Source: JALYXV01 sp963791545 (GTDB taxonomy: Bacteria; Actinomycetota; Acidimicrobiia; Acidimicrobiales; Palsa-688). From it: 64,000 nucleotides of DNA. The notes beneath the pieces are model-generated. The model saw nothing but the letters and a program-made list of their open reading frames with translations, was not told where the DNA came from and made no database searches. Made by a program: the position numbers and the translations under genes. Positions 24,793-35,452 of the stretch are shown piece by piece; the first letter of the stretch is position 1, and each line of letters opens with the position of its first letter. The stretch covers positions 248,001 to 312,000 of the forward strand of contig CAWBSR010000015.1 of the NCBI GenBank assembly GCA_963791545.1, given 5' to 3'.

Positions 24793-25680
24793 TCAGGCCT
24801 GCTCGTCGCCCCGGAGGTAGCGCTCCAGTTCGGCCGCGATCTCATCTCCTGAGGGGAGGTCGGTGAGGTCGAAGGCGGTTTCCGACTGCGTCTCGTCGTC
24901 GTCCTGCTGCTCCAGCTGACGGACCATGGCGCTGTGCTCGGAGCTACTCAGTATGAGCCGGTCCAACTGGTCCAGGGTGTTGACGGCCGCGGTGTGGGCC
25001 TCGGAGGCGTCCACCACGACGCCGGTAAGTTCCGCCAGCTTCTCCAGCAGGGCCTCGCTGGCACTCGGGAAGGGCATGCCCGCCGCGTAGTGGGGGACCC
25101 GGGCCCAGATGCCGACAGCTGGCACCCCGGCCTCGGCGAAGGCCCGCTCCAGGCTGGCTTGGATGCCGGCCGGCACGTCGAAGCTGGCCGGCAGGTAGCC
25201 CACCAGGTCCGCCAACTCCTGGGTGGTGGCCGTCGCCACCAGGCGCACCGGGCGGGTATGGGGCACCGGCGCGGGGAACGCCCCGAGTCCTACGACCAGC
25301 TCGATTCCGAGGCGGCCGGCGGCGGAAACAACCCCCCGCGTGAACTGCTTCCACCGCATGTCGGGTTCCGGCCCGCTCAGGACGATGACGCTGCGATCGC
25401 CGTTCTCGCCCAGGCGTAGCGTGATCTCGGGCCAGGTGAGACTGGTGTTGAGCCCGTTGACCACCCGCAACACCGGCCGGCGGGCCCGCTGATCGATCAA
25501 CTCGTCGCTGTCGAAGGTGGCGAAAATCTCCGTCTTCATCCCGGCCAGCAACGTCGACAGCGCCCCTGCGGCGCCGAGGCCGGCGTCGATCCAGCCCTCC
25601 ATGGCCAGAATCAAGACGGGGTGCCGGAGGTCGTCCGGCCACCGGTCAACCTGAATCAGCTCCTCGTCGCCAGCAGCCAT
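24793..25680 (-). CDS. PAC2-family protein (proteasome assembly chaperone homologue)
   Basis: About 295 residues with PAC2-family blocks: PVLILAMEGWIDAGLGAAGA near the start, VNGLNTSLTWPEITL, SGPEPDMRWKQF and GIWARVPHYAAGMPFPSASE. Actinobacterial homologues are widespread with no defined role. The C-terminus is acidic (QQDDDETQSE). ATG at 25680 is preferred over 25704. It diverges from the thioredoxin-like gene. Confidence 0.88.
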   Translation of the reverse strand: MAAGDEELIQVDRWPDDLRHPVLILAMEGWIDAGLGAAGALSTLLAGMKTEIFATFDSDELIDQRARRPVLRVVNGLNTSLTWPEITLRLGENGDRSVIVLSGPEPDMRWKQFTRGVVSAAGRLGIELVVGLGAFPAPVPHTRPVRLVATATTQELADLVGYLPASFDVPAGIQASLERAFAEAGVPAVGIWARVPHYAAGMPFPSASEALLEKLAELTGVVVDASEAHTAAVNTLDQLDRLILSSSEHSAMVRQLEQQDDDETQSETAFDLTDLPSGDEIAAELERYLRGDEQA

Positions 25681-25775
25681 AGAACAGTCACGGTAGCGCC
25701 GCAACCGCGGAAGAAGGGAAGGACCAGCCGTGTTGCATACTCAGGCCGGAGAGATCGACAGAAAGAAGAGGGTTG

Positions 25776-26486
25776 ATGGACGTAACCGATGCCACATTCG
25801 AAGCTGAAGTACTGGAGCGTTCCGCCGAAGTACCGGTGGTCGTGGACCTGTGGGCGTCGTGGTGCGGACCGTGCCGGACCCTGGGGCCGGTCCTCGAGAA
25901 GGTGATCGGCGAGACCGCGGGCAAGGTGGAGCTGGCCAAGGTCGATGTCGATGCCAACCCTCGGGTGGCGGCCACCTTCCAGGTCTCGTCGATTCCCGCC
26001 GTGTTCGCCCTGAAGGACCGCAAGGTCGTCGACCGCTTCATCGGGGCTTTGCCGGAGTCGGCGGTGCGGGAGTTTGTCAGCTCGCTGGTGGCGGCGCCGA
26101 CGGAGGTCGAGAAGCTGCTGGCGGAGGGTGACGAGGCCTCCCTGCGTGCCGCCCTGGAGCTGGAGCCGGCGAGCGACCAGACCGTCACCGCACTGGCGCA
26201 GTTCCTCGTCGAGCGCGGCGACGAGGGCGACCGTGAGGAGGCGCTCGGTCTGCTCGCCAAGATCCCCGAGACGACCGAGGTCCGCCGGATCGCGGCCCTG
26301 GCCCGGGTGGGCGAGGAGGCCGATGAGCCGTCCGAGGAGATCGCCCAGAAGCTGGACACCCTGCTGGAGCAGGTGAAGGCCGACGACGCCGCCCGCCAGG
26401 AGTTCCTTGACCTGTTGGAGGTGCTCGGGCCCGAGGACCCTCGCACCGCCCAGTACCGCAAGGCCCTGGCCACCCGGCTCTTCTGA
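25776..26486 (+). CDS. Thioredoxin-domain co-chaperone (YbbN/CnoX-like)
   Basis: About 236 residues. The N-terminal thioredoxin domain has the active site WASWCGPCRT and the cis-Pro loop SIPAVFAL; the C-terminal half (from about residue 110) is an all-helical TPR-like region with many acidic residues. This is the YbbN/CnoX layout, a redox-active holdase. Unlike E. coli CnoX, the CxxC is intact. GAAAGAAGAG precedes the ATG at 25776. folP2 and holA follow closely. Confidence 0.9.
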   Translation: MDVTDATFEAEVLERSAEVPVVVDLWASWCGPCRTLGPVLEKVIGETAGKVELAKVDVDANPRVAATFQVSSIPAVFALKDRKVVDRFIGALPESAVREFVSSLVAAPTEVEKLLAEGDEASLRAALELEPASDQTVTALAQFLVERGDEGDREEALGLLAKIPETTEVRRIAALARVGEEADEPSEEIAQKLDTLLEQVKADDAARQEFLDLLEVLGPEDPRTAQYRKALATRLF

Positions 26487-26497
26487 GCCGGTCCTCC

Positions 26498-27382
26498 GTG
26501 CGCCTGCGCCTTGGTGACCGTCCCTACGACATCACCAGCCGGGCGCTGGTCATGGGGATCCTCAATCGGACCCCCGACTCGTTTTTCGACCACGGCACCT
26601 ACTGGGGTCTGGACGCCTTCTTCCGCCGGGCGGAACGACTGGTTGCCGAGGGGGCGGACCTGCTCGACGTGGGAGGGGTCAAGGCGGGGCCGGGTCCTGA
26701 GGTGACCGAAGCCGAGGAGCTGGACCGGGTGGTGAGCGCCATCGACGCCGTTCACCAGCGCTTCGACACCCCGCTGTCGGTCGATACCTGGCGGGCCTCG
26801 GTGGCCCGGGCTGCCTATCGGGTCGGGGCGGTGGTGGGCAACGACATCAGCGGCTTCGCCGATCCGGAATACCTGCCCGCGGCCGCCGAGGCGGGGGCGA
26901 CGGTTGTCGCCACCCACATTCGGCTGGCGCCGCGGGTGGCGGACCCGGACCCGCAGTACGGAGACGTGGTGGCCGAGGTGGGCGAGTTCCTGGCCGAGCG
27001 GGCTCGGCGGGCGGAAGGGGCCGGTATCGCATCGGACCGCATTGTTCTCGACGCCGGCCTCGACCTCGGCAAGACCGCCTCGCAGTCGCTCACGTTGCTG
27101 CGATTCTCGGACCGGTTGGTCGCCATGGGGTACCCGGTGTTGCTCTCGGCCTCCAACAAGACCTTCCTCGGCCAGATCCTCGACCTGGAGATCGACCAGC
27201 GCGGGCCGGCGTCGTTGGCTGCCACCGCGATCGGCGTGTCGCTCGGCTGTCGGATCGTGCGGGCCCATGACGTCCTCGGGACCCGACGGGTGTGCGACGT
27301 ACTGGCCGCCATCGCGGCTCCCGCTGGGGGCGTGACCCGCAGCAATGACCGCCGTGTCCGCGCGGTTGGCGACGATGGCTGA
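26498..27382 (+). CDS. folP2: Dihydropteroate synthase homologue of the FolP2 type
   Basis: 294 residues with the pterin-binding TIM-barrel motifs MGILNRTPDSFFD, PLSVDTWRA and LSASNKTFLG. The usual DHPS loop DVGGESTRPG is replaced by DVGGVKAGPG, as in the second mycobacterial homologue FolP2 (Rv1207), which is recalled as lacking DHPS activity in vitro. The gene may therefore not provide folate synthesis. GTG start, 11 bases after the upstream stop; its 3' end overlaps holA. Confidence 0.85.
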   Translation: MRLRLGDRPYDITSRALVMGILNRTPDSFFDHGTYWGLDAFFRRAERLVAEGADLLDVGGVKAGPGPEVTEAEELDRVVSAIDAVHQRFDTPLSVDTWRASVARAAYRVGAVVGNDISGFADPEYLPAAAEAGATVVATHIRLAPRVADPDPQYGDVVAEVGEFLAERARRAEGAGIASDRIVLDAGLDLGKTASQSLTLLRFSDRLVAMGYPVLLSASNKTFLGQILDLEIDQRGPASLAATAIGVSLGCRIVRAHDVLGTRRVCDVLAAIAAPAGGVTRSNDRRVRAVGDDG

Positions 27383-28376
27383 GCCCGTCGCCTGGCTGGT
27401 GGACGGCGACGACGCCACTTTGGTGGGCAACGAGGTCCGCCGGTTGGTCGCGGATCTGGCCGGCGAGCACGCCGAGTTGTCGGTGGAGGACTTCTGGGGC
27501 GACGAAGTCAACCTCGACGCGGTGACCAGCGCCTGTGTGACCCCGCCGTTTTTGGTCGATCGCCGCGTGGTCGTCCTCAGGGAGGCGGGCCGGTTCTCCA
27601 CCGAGGAACTGGCGCCCCTCCTTGCCTATCTGGAGAACCCGATGCCCAGCACCGCGCTCGTCGTGGCCGCGGGCGGAGGCAAGCTGGCGCCCAGGCTGGT
27701 GGCGGCGATCAAGAAGGTGGGCCACGTGGTGGCCACGGGGGCGGGACGCGATACCCGGGGATGGGTAGACAACCAGCTCCGGCAGGCGCCGCTGCGGTTC
27801 CAGCCCCCCGCCCGGGCCGCCATCGCGGAACACCTCGGTCAGGACCTGGGGCGGCTCCCCACTCTCATCGACACCCTGGTGGCCGTGCTGGGAGAAGGGG
27901 CATCGGTCGGAGTCGTCGATGTCGCGCCCTACCTGGGCGAGGCAGGGTCCGTGCAGCCGTGGGACATGACCGACGCCATCGACCGCGGTGAGACGGAGGC
28001 GGCGCTACGGGCCCTGCACCGGTTGCTGGAAGCCGGCGATCGCCACCCGTTGGTCGTCCTGTCCATCCTGCACCGCCATGTGGGCCCGGTCCTCACCCTG
28101 GACGGGGCGGGTGCGACCAGCGAGGGCCAGGCGGCGGCGGCGCTGGGCATCGAGGCCGGTCGCAGCACCTTCCCGGCCAAGAAGGCGCTCGCCACGTGGC
28201 GGCGCTGGGGTTCCGATGGCGCCGCCCGGGCGATTCAGCTGATCGCTGACGCCGACTTGGACCTCCGGGGGGAATCGACCTGGCCCGGCGAGACCGTCCT
28301 CGAGATCCTGGTGGCTCGGCTGTGCCGGATCGCACCCCGAAGTGGAAGCGCGACATCGAGCCGGGGCCGCCGTTAG
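27345..28376 (+). CDS. holA: DNA polymerase III delta subunit
   Basis: About 340 residues of the HolA family: N-terminal AAA+-like domain (VAWLVDGDDATLVGNEVRRL; DFWGDEVNLDAV), then the three-domain clamp-loader fold with DTRGWVDNQL and HPLVVLSILHRHVGPVLTL. It opens the beta clamp in the replisome clamp loader. The start is ATG 27345 or 27375; both overlap the folP2 end. It converges on rpsT. Confidence 0.92.
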   Translation: MTAVSARLATMAEPVAWLVDGDDATLVGNEVRRLVADLAGEHAELSVEDFWGDEVNLDAVTSACVTPPFLVDRRVVVLREAGRFSTEELAPLLAYLENPMPSTALVVAAGGGKLAPRLVAAIKKVGHVVATGAGRDTRGWVDNQLRQAPLRFQPPARAAIAEHLGQDLGRLPTLIDTLVAVLGEGASVGVVDVAPYLGEAGSVQPWDMTDAIDRGETEAALRALHRLLEAGDRHPLVVLSILHRHVGPVLTLDGAGATSEGQAAAALGIEAGRSTFPAKKALATWRRWGSDGAARAIQLIADADLDLRGESTWPGETVLEILVARLCRIAPRSGSATSSRGRR

Positions 28377-28391
28377 GCGCCCGGCGAAGGC

Positions 28392-28679
28392 CTACTCCGA
28401 GGAGGACGCTGCCGACTGCAGCGCCGCTACTCGGCGCATCAGTGCTGACTTGCGGTTGCTGGCCTGGTTCTTGTGGATGATGCCCTGGGCGGCGCCCTTG
28501 TCGAGGCGCTTCACCGCGGCCCGCAGGCTGTCGACCGTCTCCTCGGTGGTGGGGTCGGCGTCGGCCGCCTGAACGGCGCGCTTGATGCGAGTCTTCATCT
28601 CCGACTTGGCGGACTTGTTACGCAGACGGCGCTTCTCGTTCTGGCGATTGCGCTTGATCTGGCTTTTGATATTGGCCAC
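28392..28679 (-). CDS. rpsT: 30S ribosomal protein S20
   Basis: 95 residues, highly basic: MANIKSQIKRNRQNEKRRLR at the N-terminus, then AAVKRLDKGAAQGIIHKNQA and SNRKSALMRRVAAL. These are the diagnostic S20 blocks; the protein binds 16S rRNA. It is placed between holA and lepA, as in many actinobacteria. Confidence 0.97.
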   Translation of the reverse strand: MANIKSQIKRNRQNEKRRLRNKSAKSEMKTRIKRAVQAADADPTTEETVDSLRAAVKRLDKGAAQGIIHKNQASNRKSALMRRVAALQSAASSSE

Positions 28680-28799
28680 GGATTCGAAGACTCCACGTGC
28701 AGGGACGGCAGGGGACTGCGGGGGACCTGGTCAGGGTAGCAGGAGGGACCCGGTACTCTCACCCCGCGCCCGCCGGAAGCCCCCGAAACCCGAAACCCA

Positions 28800-30587
28800 A
28801 TGACCGACCAAACCCGCATCCGCAACCTGGCCATCGTGGCCCACGTCGACCACGGCAAGTCCACGCTCTCGGACCGGATCCTGGAACTGACCGGCGCCGT
28901 CGACCCGCGCGACATGCGGGAGCAATACCTCGACTCGATGGATATCGAGCGGGAGCGGGGCATCACCATCAAGGCCCAAAACGTCCGAGTCAACTGGAAG
29001 GGCTACGTCATCCATCTGATCGACACCCCGGGCCATGTCGACTTCGGCTATGAGGTCAGCCGCAGCCTGGCCGCCTGTGAGGGTGTCGTGCTGCTGGTCG
29101 ACGCGGCCCAGGGGATCGAGGCCCAGACCCTCGCCAACTGCTATCTCGCCTTGGAGAACAACCTCGAGATCGTCGCCGCCCTCAACAAGATCGACCTGCC
29201 CGCCGCCGACCCCGATCGTTACGCGGGCGAGATCGAAAACCTGCTGGGCATCGCCGCCGAGCAGATCCTTCGCCTGTCGGCCAAGACCGGTGAGGGCGTG
29301 GCCGCGCTCCTGGACGCGGTCTGCGAGCGCATCCCCGCGCCCAAGGGAGAGCCCGCGGCGCCCCTCGAAGGGCTGATCTTCGACTCCTACTACGACCAGT
29401 ACCGGGGCGTGGTGAGCGCGGTGCGCATCATGAACGGCACGCTCAATGCCGGGGCCCGGCTGCGGTTCATGCAGGCCAAAGCGACCCACGACATGGAGGA
29501 GATCGGCGTCCGCCTCCCGGTGCCCACGCCCGTCGCCACCCTCCAGGCGGGCGAGGTGGGCTACCTCATCGCGGGTATCAAGGATGTGGGGGAGGCCCGC
29601 AGCGGTGAGACCGTGACCGAGGCGGCCCGCCCCGCCCCCGAGGCCCTGCACGGCTACCGGGATCCCAAGCCGATGGTGTTCTGCGGTCTGTTTCCCGTCG
29701 AGGGCGACGATTTCGCCAATCTCCGGGAGGCGCTGGAGAAGCTGAAGCTGAACGACGCCAGCGTGACCTACGAGCCCGAGACCTCGGGCGCCCTCGGATT
29801 CGGCTTCCGGTGCGGCTTCCTGGGCCTGCTGCACATGGAGATCGTCCGAGAACGCCTCGAGCGGGAGTTCGACTTGGAGTTGATTGCGACCGCCCCCAGT
29901 GTGGAATACCTGGCCCACCTGACCAACGGGGACACCATCGAGGTCGACAACCCCTCGGCCATGCCGCCGTCTCATCACATCGAGTATGTGGAGGAGCCGT
30001 TCCTCAAGGTGACCATCATCCTGCCGGCCGAGTACACCGGCACGATCATGGAGCTGGCCCAGAGCCGCCGGGGCGAACAAACCCGCATGGAGTACCTCTC
30101 GCCAGAACGCCTGGAACTGGTGTATCGCATTCCCCTCGCTGAGGTGGTCGTCGATTTCTTCGACGCCCTGAAGAGCCGCACCAAGGGCTATGCCAGCCTG
30201 GATTACGAGGCGGCGGGCTACGAACGGTCCGATCTTGCCAAGATCGACATCCTCCTGAACGGTGTGCCGGTGGACGCGTTTTCCGCCATCGTGCACCGCC
30301 ACGAGGCGGCCGAGTACGGCCGGCGGATGACCGAGAAGCTGCGCCAGCTCATTCCCCGGCAGATGTTCGACGTCCCCATCCAGGCCGCCGTCGGGGGCAA
30401 GATCGTGGCCCGCGAGACGGTCAAGGCGAAGCGCAAGGACGTGCTGGCCAAGTGTTACGGCGGCGACATCACCCGCAAGCGCAAGCTGCTGGAGAAGCAG
30501 AAAGAGGGCAAGAAGCGGATGAAGAACATCGGCCGGGTCGAAGTGCCCCAGGATGCCTTCATCCAGGCCCTACGCCTGGAGGAGTAG
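28800..30587 (+). CDS. lepA: Elongation factor 4 (LepA), back-translocating GTPase
   Basis: 595 residues, normal length. G1 AHVDHGKST, G3 DTPGHVDF, G4 NKIDLP, then domains II, III and V, and the LepA-specific C-terminal domain with KRKDVLAKCYGGDITRKRKL. Ribosome-bound GTPase. Divergent from rpsT with about 120 bases between; a TACTCT -10-like box lies 45 bases upstream. Confidence 0.97.
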   Translation: MTDQTRIRNLAIVAHVDHGKSTLSDRILELTGAVDPRDMREQYLDSMDIERERGITIKAQNVRVNWKGYVIHLIDTPGHVDFGYEVSRSLAACEGVVLLVDAAQGIEAQTLANCYLALENNLEIVAALNKIDLPAADPDRYAGEIENLLGIAAEQILRLSAKTGEGVAALLDAVCERIPAPKGEPAAPLEGLIFDSYYDQYRGVVSAVRIMNGTLNAGARLRFMQAKATHDMEEIGVRLPVPTPVATLQAGEVGYLIAGIKDVGEARSGETVTEAARPAPEALHGYRDPKPMVFCGLFPVEGDDFANLREALEKLKLNDASVTYEPETSGALGFGFRCGFLGLLHMEIVRERLEREFDLELIATAPSVEYLAHLTNGDTIEVDNPSAMPPSHHIEYVEEPFLKVTIILPAEYTGTIMELAQSRRGEQTRMEYLSPERLELVYRIPLAEVVVDFFDALKSRTKGYASLDYEAAGYERSDLAKIDILLNGVPVDAFSAIVHRHEAAEYGRRMTEKLRQLIPRQMFDVPIQAAVGGKIVARETVKAKRKDVLAKCYGGDITRKRKLLEKQKEGKKRMKNIGRVEVPQDAFIQALRLEE

Positions 30588-30651
30588 GGCCCCGGGGGTC
30601 ATTTCTCCGGCTGGTGCCGCCCCTAAATCCTGACCTGTACACTCGGCATTC

Positions 30652-32419
30652 GTGCCTGATCATCTGGTCGCCGCTCACGGCGGCACACTCGTCGACCTGT
30701 ACGCCTCCGCCGATCGGGCGGCCGCCCTGAAGGACGCCTCGAGGGACTGGCCTTCCTGGGACCTGACGCCCCGCCAGCAGTGCGATCTCGAACTGCTCAT
30801 GAACGGCGGCTTCTCGCCGCTCACCGGCTTCATGGGCCGGGCCGACTACGAGTCGGTGTGCTCCACGATGCGCCTCGCCGCCGCCGCACGCCGACGCCGG
30901 CGCCGGCGGCAACGGCGCCCTGTGGCCCATCCCTGTCACCTTGGACCTGCCGGCCGAGTTCGTGGCCAAGCACGGCCTCGGAAAGGGGGCCACCCTGGCC
31001 CTGCGCGACGGCGAGGGCGTCATGCTGGCCATCCTCAACGTCAGCGAGGTCTGGGAGCCCGACCGCGACGCCGAGGCCTCAGACGTCTACGGCACCAACG
31101 ACCTCCGCCACCCCGGCGTCGCCCACATCCTCACCCGGACCCACCCCGTCTACGTCGGTGGCACCGTCGAGGGCCTGGCAGCCCCGTCGCACTACGACTT
31201 CAAGACGCTGCGCCTGAACCCTGCCGAGCTGCGGGCCGAATTCTCCCGGCTGGGATGGCGCCAGGTGGTGGCGTTCCAGACCCGCAACCCCATGCACCGG
31301 GCCCATGTGGAGCTGACCCGGCGGGCCGCCGCCGAGCTCGAGGCCAACCTCCTCATCCACCCGTCGGTGGGCATGACCAAGCCCGGCGACGTCGACCACT
31401 ACACCCGGGTGCGGTGCTACCAGGCGGTACTGAACAGCTATCCGATGCACACCGCCATGCTTTCCCTGCTGCCGCTGGCCATGCGCATGGGCGGGCCCCG
31501 GGAGGCGGTGTGGCACGCCATCATCCGCAAGAACTATGGCTGCACCCACCTCATCGTGGGGCGGGACCACGCGGGGCCGGGGAACGACTCCAACGGCAAG
31601 CCCTTCTACGGTCCCTACGACGCCCAGGAGCTGCTGGCCGGGCACACCGCGGAGCTGGGTGTGGCCATGGTGCCATTCCAGATGATGGTGTACGTCGCCG
31701 ACCTGGATGAGTACCAGCCCGAGGATGAGGTCACCTTGGGCGCCCGGGTGCTCAACATCTCCGGCACCGATCTGCGCAAGCGCCTCAACGAGGGCCGGGA
31801 GATCCCGTCGTGGTTCACCTACCCCGACGTGGCCGCGGAGCTGCGGCGCAGCTACCCCCCACGGCACCAACAGGGCTTCACGGTGTTCTTCACCGGACTC
31901 TCGGGGTCCGGCAAATCGACCATCGCCAACGTGCTGTTGACCAAGTTCCTCGAGGTCGGGGGCCGGCCGGTCACCATCCTCGATGGCGACATGGTGCGTA
32001 AGAACCTCTCCTCGGAGCTCGGCTTCTCCAAGGAGCACCGAGACATCAACATCCGGCGCATCGGTTACGTCGCCTCCGAGATCACCAAGAACGGCGGCAT
32101 TGCCATCTGCGCCCCCATCGCGCCCTACGAGTCGGTGCGCCAGGAGGTCCGCAACACCGTGAGCCCCGAGGGCGGCTTCATCCTGGTCCACGTGGACACG
32201 CCGATCGAGGTGTGCGAGCAGCGGGACCGCAAGGGCCTCTACGCCAAGGCCCGGGCCGGGATAATCAAGGAATTCACGGGCGTCTCCGACCCTTATGAGG
32301 CGCCCGCGGACGCCGAGGTGGTCATCGACACCACCGCGGTGAGCGCCGAGGAGGCGGCCCAGCAGATCATTCTCCACCTCGAACGCGAAGGGTACGTAGG
32401 CGCCGACGGCACTCCCTGA
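30652..32419 (+). pseudogene. Bifunctional sulfate adenylyltransferase / APS kinase, with a frameshift
   Basis: Sulfate activation enzyme that would make PAPS. From GTG 30652 the frame reads the sulfurylase N-terminus (LELLMNGGFSPLTGFMGRAD; YESVCSTMRL), then becomes poly-Arg. From about 30890 the next frame continues with LWPIPVTLDLPAEFVAKHG, the sulfurylase site QTRNPMHRAHVEL and GRDHAGPG, and then APS kinase with P-loop GLSGSGKSTIANVL and DGDMVRKNL to the stop at 32419. The frame change lies in a GCC-repeat tract at 30874-30925. All other conserved parts are intact, so a sequencing or assembly error, a recent mutation, or recoding are all possible. Confidence 0.85.
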
Positions 32420-32535
32420 TGCAGGGGCGGGGGAAAAAACCCCGGCCCGTCGTGGTCGAGTCGCTGGGCCGCTTCGGCCGATTCCGAGTGAAGACGGGAC
32501 GCGGCGGTGCTGCTCTCGATATCCTCAAGGGCTAG
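32419..32535 (+). CDS. 38-residue basic peptide between the sulfur gene and hrcA
   Basis: ATG at 32419 overlaps the TGA of the sulfurylase-kinase gene (TGATG), and its stop lies two bases before the hrcA start. The peptide starts MQGRGKKPRPVVVESLGRFG and ends RFRVKTGRGGAALDILKG. It fills the gap exactly, which suggests a coupled gene, but no family is known. Confidence 0.45.
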   Translation: MQGRGKKPRPVVVESLGRFGRFRVKTGRGGAALDILKG

Positions 32536-32537
32536 TC

Positions 32538-33551
32538 ATGCTTGACGCCCGCAAAGCTGCCATCCTCCGCGTGGTCGTCGAGGAGTACATCGAAACGGCT
32601 CAGCCGGTCGGCTCCGCCACGGTGGCACGAGTCCCGGAGCTGGCCGTTTCCTCGGCCACGGTGCGCAACGAGATGGGTGTCCTGGAGCGAGAGGGTTACC
32701 TCGTTCAGCCCTACACCTCGGCCGGGCGCATCCCCACCGACAAGGGCTACCGATTCTTCGTGGATTCCCTGTCCGGGCCCGGGGTGCTGGCCCCGCCCCA
32801 GAGCCAGTTGGTCGGGGATTTCTTCTCCAATGCCCATGGCGAACTCGAACAGATGCTCCACGACACCAGCCGGTTGCTCTCCAATCTCACCGATTGTGCG
32901 GCCGTGGTGATCGGTCCCTCGCACGAAGTGGCGACCATCCTGTCGGTCCAGCTCCTGGCCCGGGGGCCCCGGAACGTGCTGGTCGTAGTCGTACTGTCCG
33001 ACGCCGCGGTCGAGCGGCGGACTTTGGAGTTGGCCGACGACGTCACCGACCGCGAGCTTTCCGCGGCCGCCTCGCATCTGTCGCGCCACCTGGTCGGTAC
33101 CGCCTTCGGAGGCGGCGGTGGTGTCCCGTTGCCGACCACCGGTGATCCGATCGTGGACGCCTTGTGCCGCATGGCCGGTGCCGGCCTGGTGGCCGGCCAC
33201 GGCCACGAGCGGGAACTCGAGTCGGTATTCGTGGGCGGCACCGCCCGGATGGCGGCCGCCTTCGACGCCATCGGCACCATCCGCCAGGTGCTCACCATCC
33301 TCGAGCAACAGGTCGTCATCGTCACCTTGCTGCAGGACGTCCTCAACCGGGGCCTCTCGGTCGCCATCGGTACCGAACACGGCGTCATTCCACTGGCCGA
33401 CTGCTCGGTGGTCGTGGCCCCCTATACCGTCGAGGGCGAACCGGCGGGGACGGTCGGCGTGCTGGGTCCGACCCGGATGCACTACGAGCAGGCGCTGGCC
33501 GCGGTGGCGGTCGTCAGCCAGCGACTCGGCAAAGCGTTGACCGAGGGTTAG
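32538..33551 (+). CDS. hrcA: Heat-inducible transcription repressor HrcA
   Basis: 337 residues. The N-terminal winged helix (QPVGSATVARVPELAVSSAT, VRNEMGVLEREGYL, TSAGRIPTDKGYRFFVD) is diagnostic of HrcA, followed by the GAF-like dimer domain. It represses heat-shock genes through CIRCE sites. No CIRCE inverted repeat was seen upstream in this window, so its own regulation is unclear. It sits just upstream of dnaJ, the common actinobacterial order. Confidence 0.95.
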   Translation: MLDARKAAILRVVVEEYIETAQPVGSATVARVPELAVSSATVRNEMGVLEREGYLVQPYTSAGRIPTDKGYRFFVDSLSGPGVLAPPQSQLVGDFFSNAHGELEQMLHDTSRLLSNLTDCAAVVIGPSHEVATILSVQLLARGPRNVLVVVVLSDAAVERRTLELADDVTDRELSAAASHLSRHLVGTAFGGGGGVPLPTTGDPIVDALCRMAGAGLVAGHGHERELESVFVGGTARMAAAFDAIGTIRQVLTILEQQVVIVTLLQDVLNRGLSVAIGTEHGVIPLADCSVVVAPYTVEGEPAGTVGVLGPTRMHYEQALAAVAVVSQRLGKALTEG

Positions 33552-33600
33552 CGAACGTAACGCTGGTTTGCCCATCCCCGCCACGTAGGATTGAGGGAGC

Positions 33601-34770
<1,170 letters not shown>

Positions 34771-34771
34771 G

Positions 34772-35452
34772 GCTGCGGCCCACGTTTTCGTAGCGAATCT
34801 GGACCGTCCCTCGCTGGACGATGAGGACCGTCACCACTTGGTGCGGGTGCTGCGGCTGCGGCCGGGAGAGGTCGTCACCGCGTCTGATGGGGTTGGCGGG
34901 TGGCGGTCGTGCGTATTTGGCGCCGGCGGGTCCTTGGAGCCGGTGGAGGAGGTTTCGGTCTCGGCCCGGCCGGTGCCGGCGGTGACGGTGGCGTTCGCCC
35001 TCACCAAGGGGGACCGGCCCGAGTGGACGGTGCAGAAGCTGGTCGAGGTGGGCGTGGACCGCATCGTGCCCATGACAACGGTTCACACCGTGGTCCGTTG
35101 GGAAGGTGAGAAGGCCACCCGCCAGATCACTCGGCTTCGAGCGGTGGCGCGGGGTGCTGCGATGCAGAGCCGGCGGCGGTGGCTGCCGGTTGTCGACGAG
35201 ACCGCAGATTTTGCTGCGGTGGCGGCCCGGTCGGGAGTCGCCTTGGCGCAGATGGATGGCGCCGCAGGGCCCAGCTTGGCCCAACCGACCATCCTGATCG
35301 GACCCGAAGGTGGGTGGGACGAGGCCGAGTTGGCGTGCTGCCAGGCGACGGTGACGCTGGGGCCGACGGTCCTGCGGGCGGAAACGGCGGCACTGGCGGC
35401 GGGCTTGTTGCTGTGCGGATTGCGGGCTGGGGTGGTCGGTGAACAGAAATGA
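34772..35452 (+). CDS. rsmE: 16S rRNA (uracil-1498-N3)-methyltransferase RsmE
   Basis: SPOUT methyltransferase: N-terminal PUA-like part (AHVFVANLDRPSLDDEDRHH, then LVRVLRLRPGEVV), GDRPEWTVQKLVEVGVDRIV, AMQSRRRWLP, and the SAM-binding knot ILIGPEGGWDEAEL...LGPTVLRAETAALAAGLLL. It methylates U1498 of 16S rRNA. The expected N-terminus lies just after the dnaJ stop, yet no ATG, GTG or TTG is present in frame there; the nearest in-frame ATG is at 34565 inside dnaJ. The boundary given is therefore approximate. The 3' end overlaps hemW (ATGA). Confidence 0.88.
   Translation, partial: AAAHVFVANLDRPSLDDEDRHHLVRVLRLRPGEVVTASDGVGGWRSCVFGAGGSLEPVEEVSVSARPVPAVTVAFALTKGDRPEWTVQKLVEVGVDRIVPMTTVHTVVRWEGEKATRQITRLRAVARGAAMQSRRRWLPVVDETADFAAVAARSGVALAQMDGAAGPSLAQPTILIGPEGGWDEAELACCQATVTLGPTVLRAETAALAAGLLLCGLRAGVVGEQK

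Noticed and set aside
28731..30302. 523-codon frame opposite lepA
   Set aside because: Antisense shadow; lepA is complete with all GTPase motifs.
31079..32377. 432-codon frame opposite the APS kinase gene
   Set aside because: Antisense shadow without motifs.
32420..32537. CIRCE element upstream of hrcA
   Set aside because: No TTAGCACTC/GAGTGCTAA inverted repeat is present; the interval is filled by a small coding frame.
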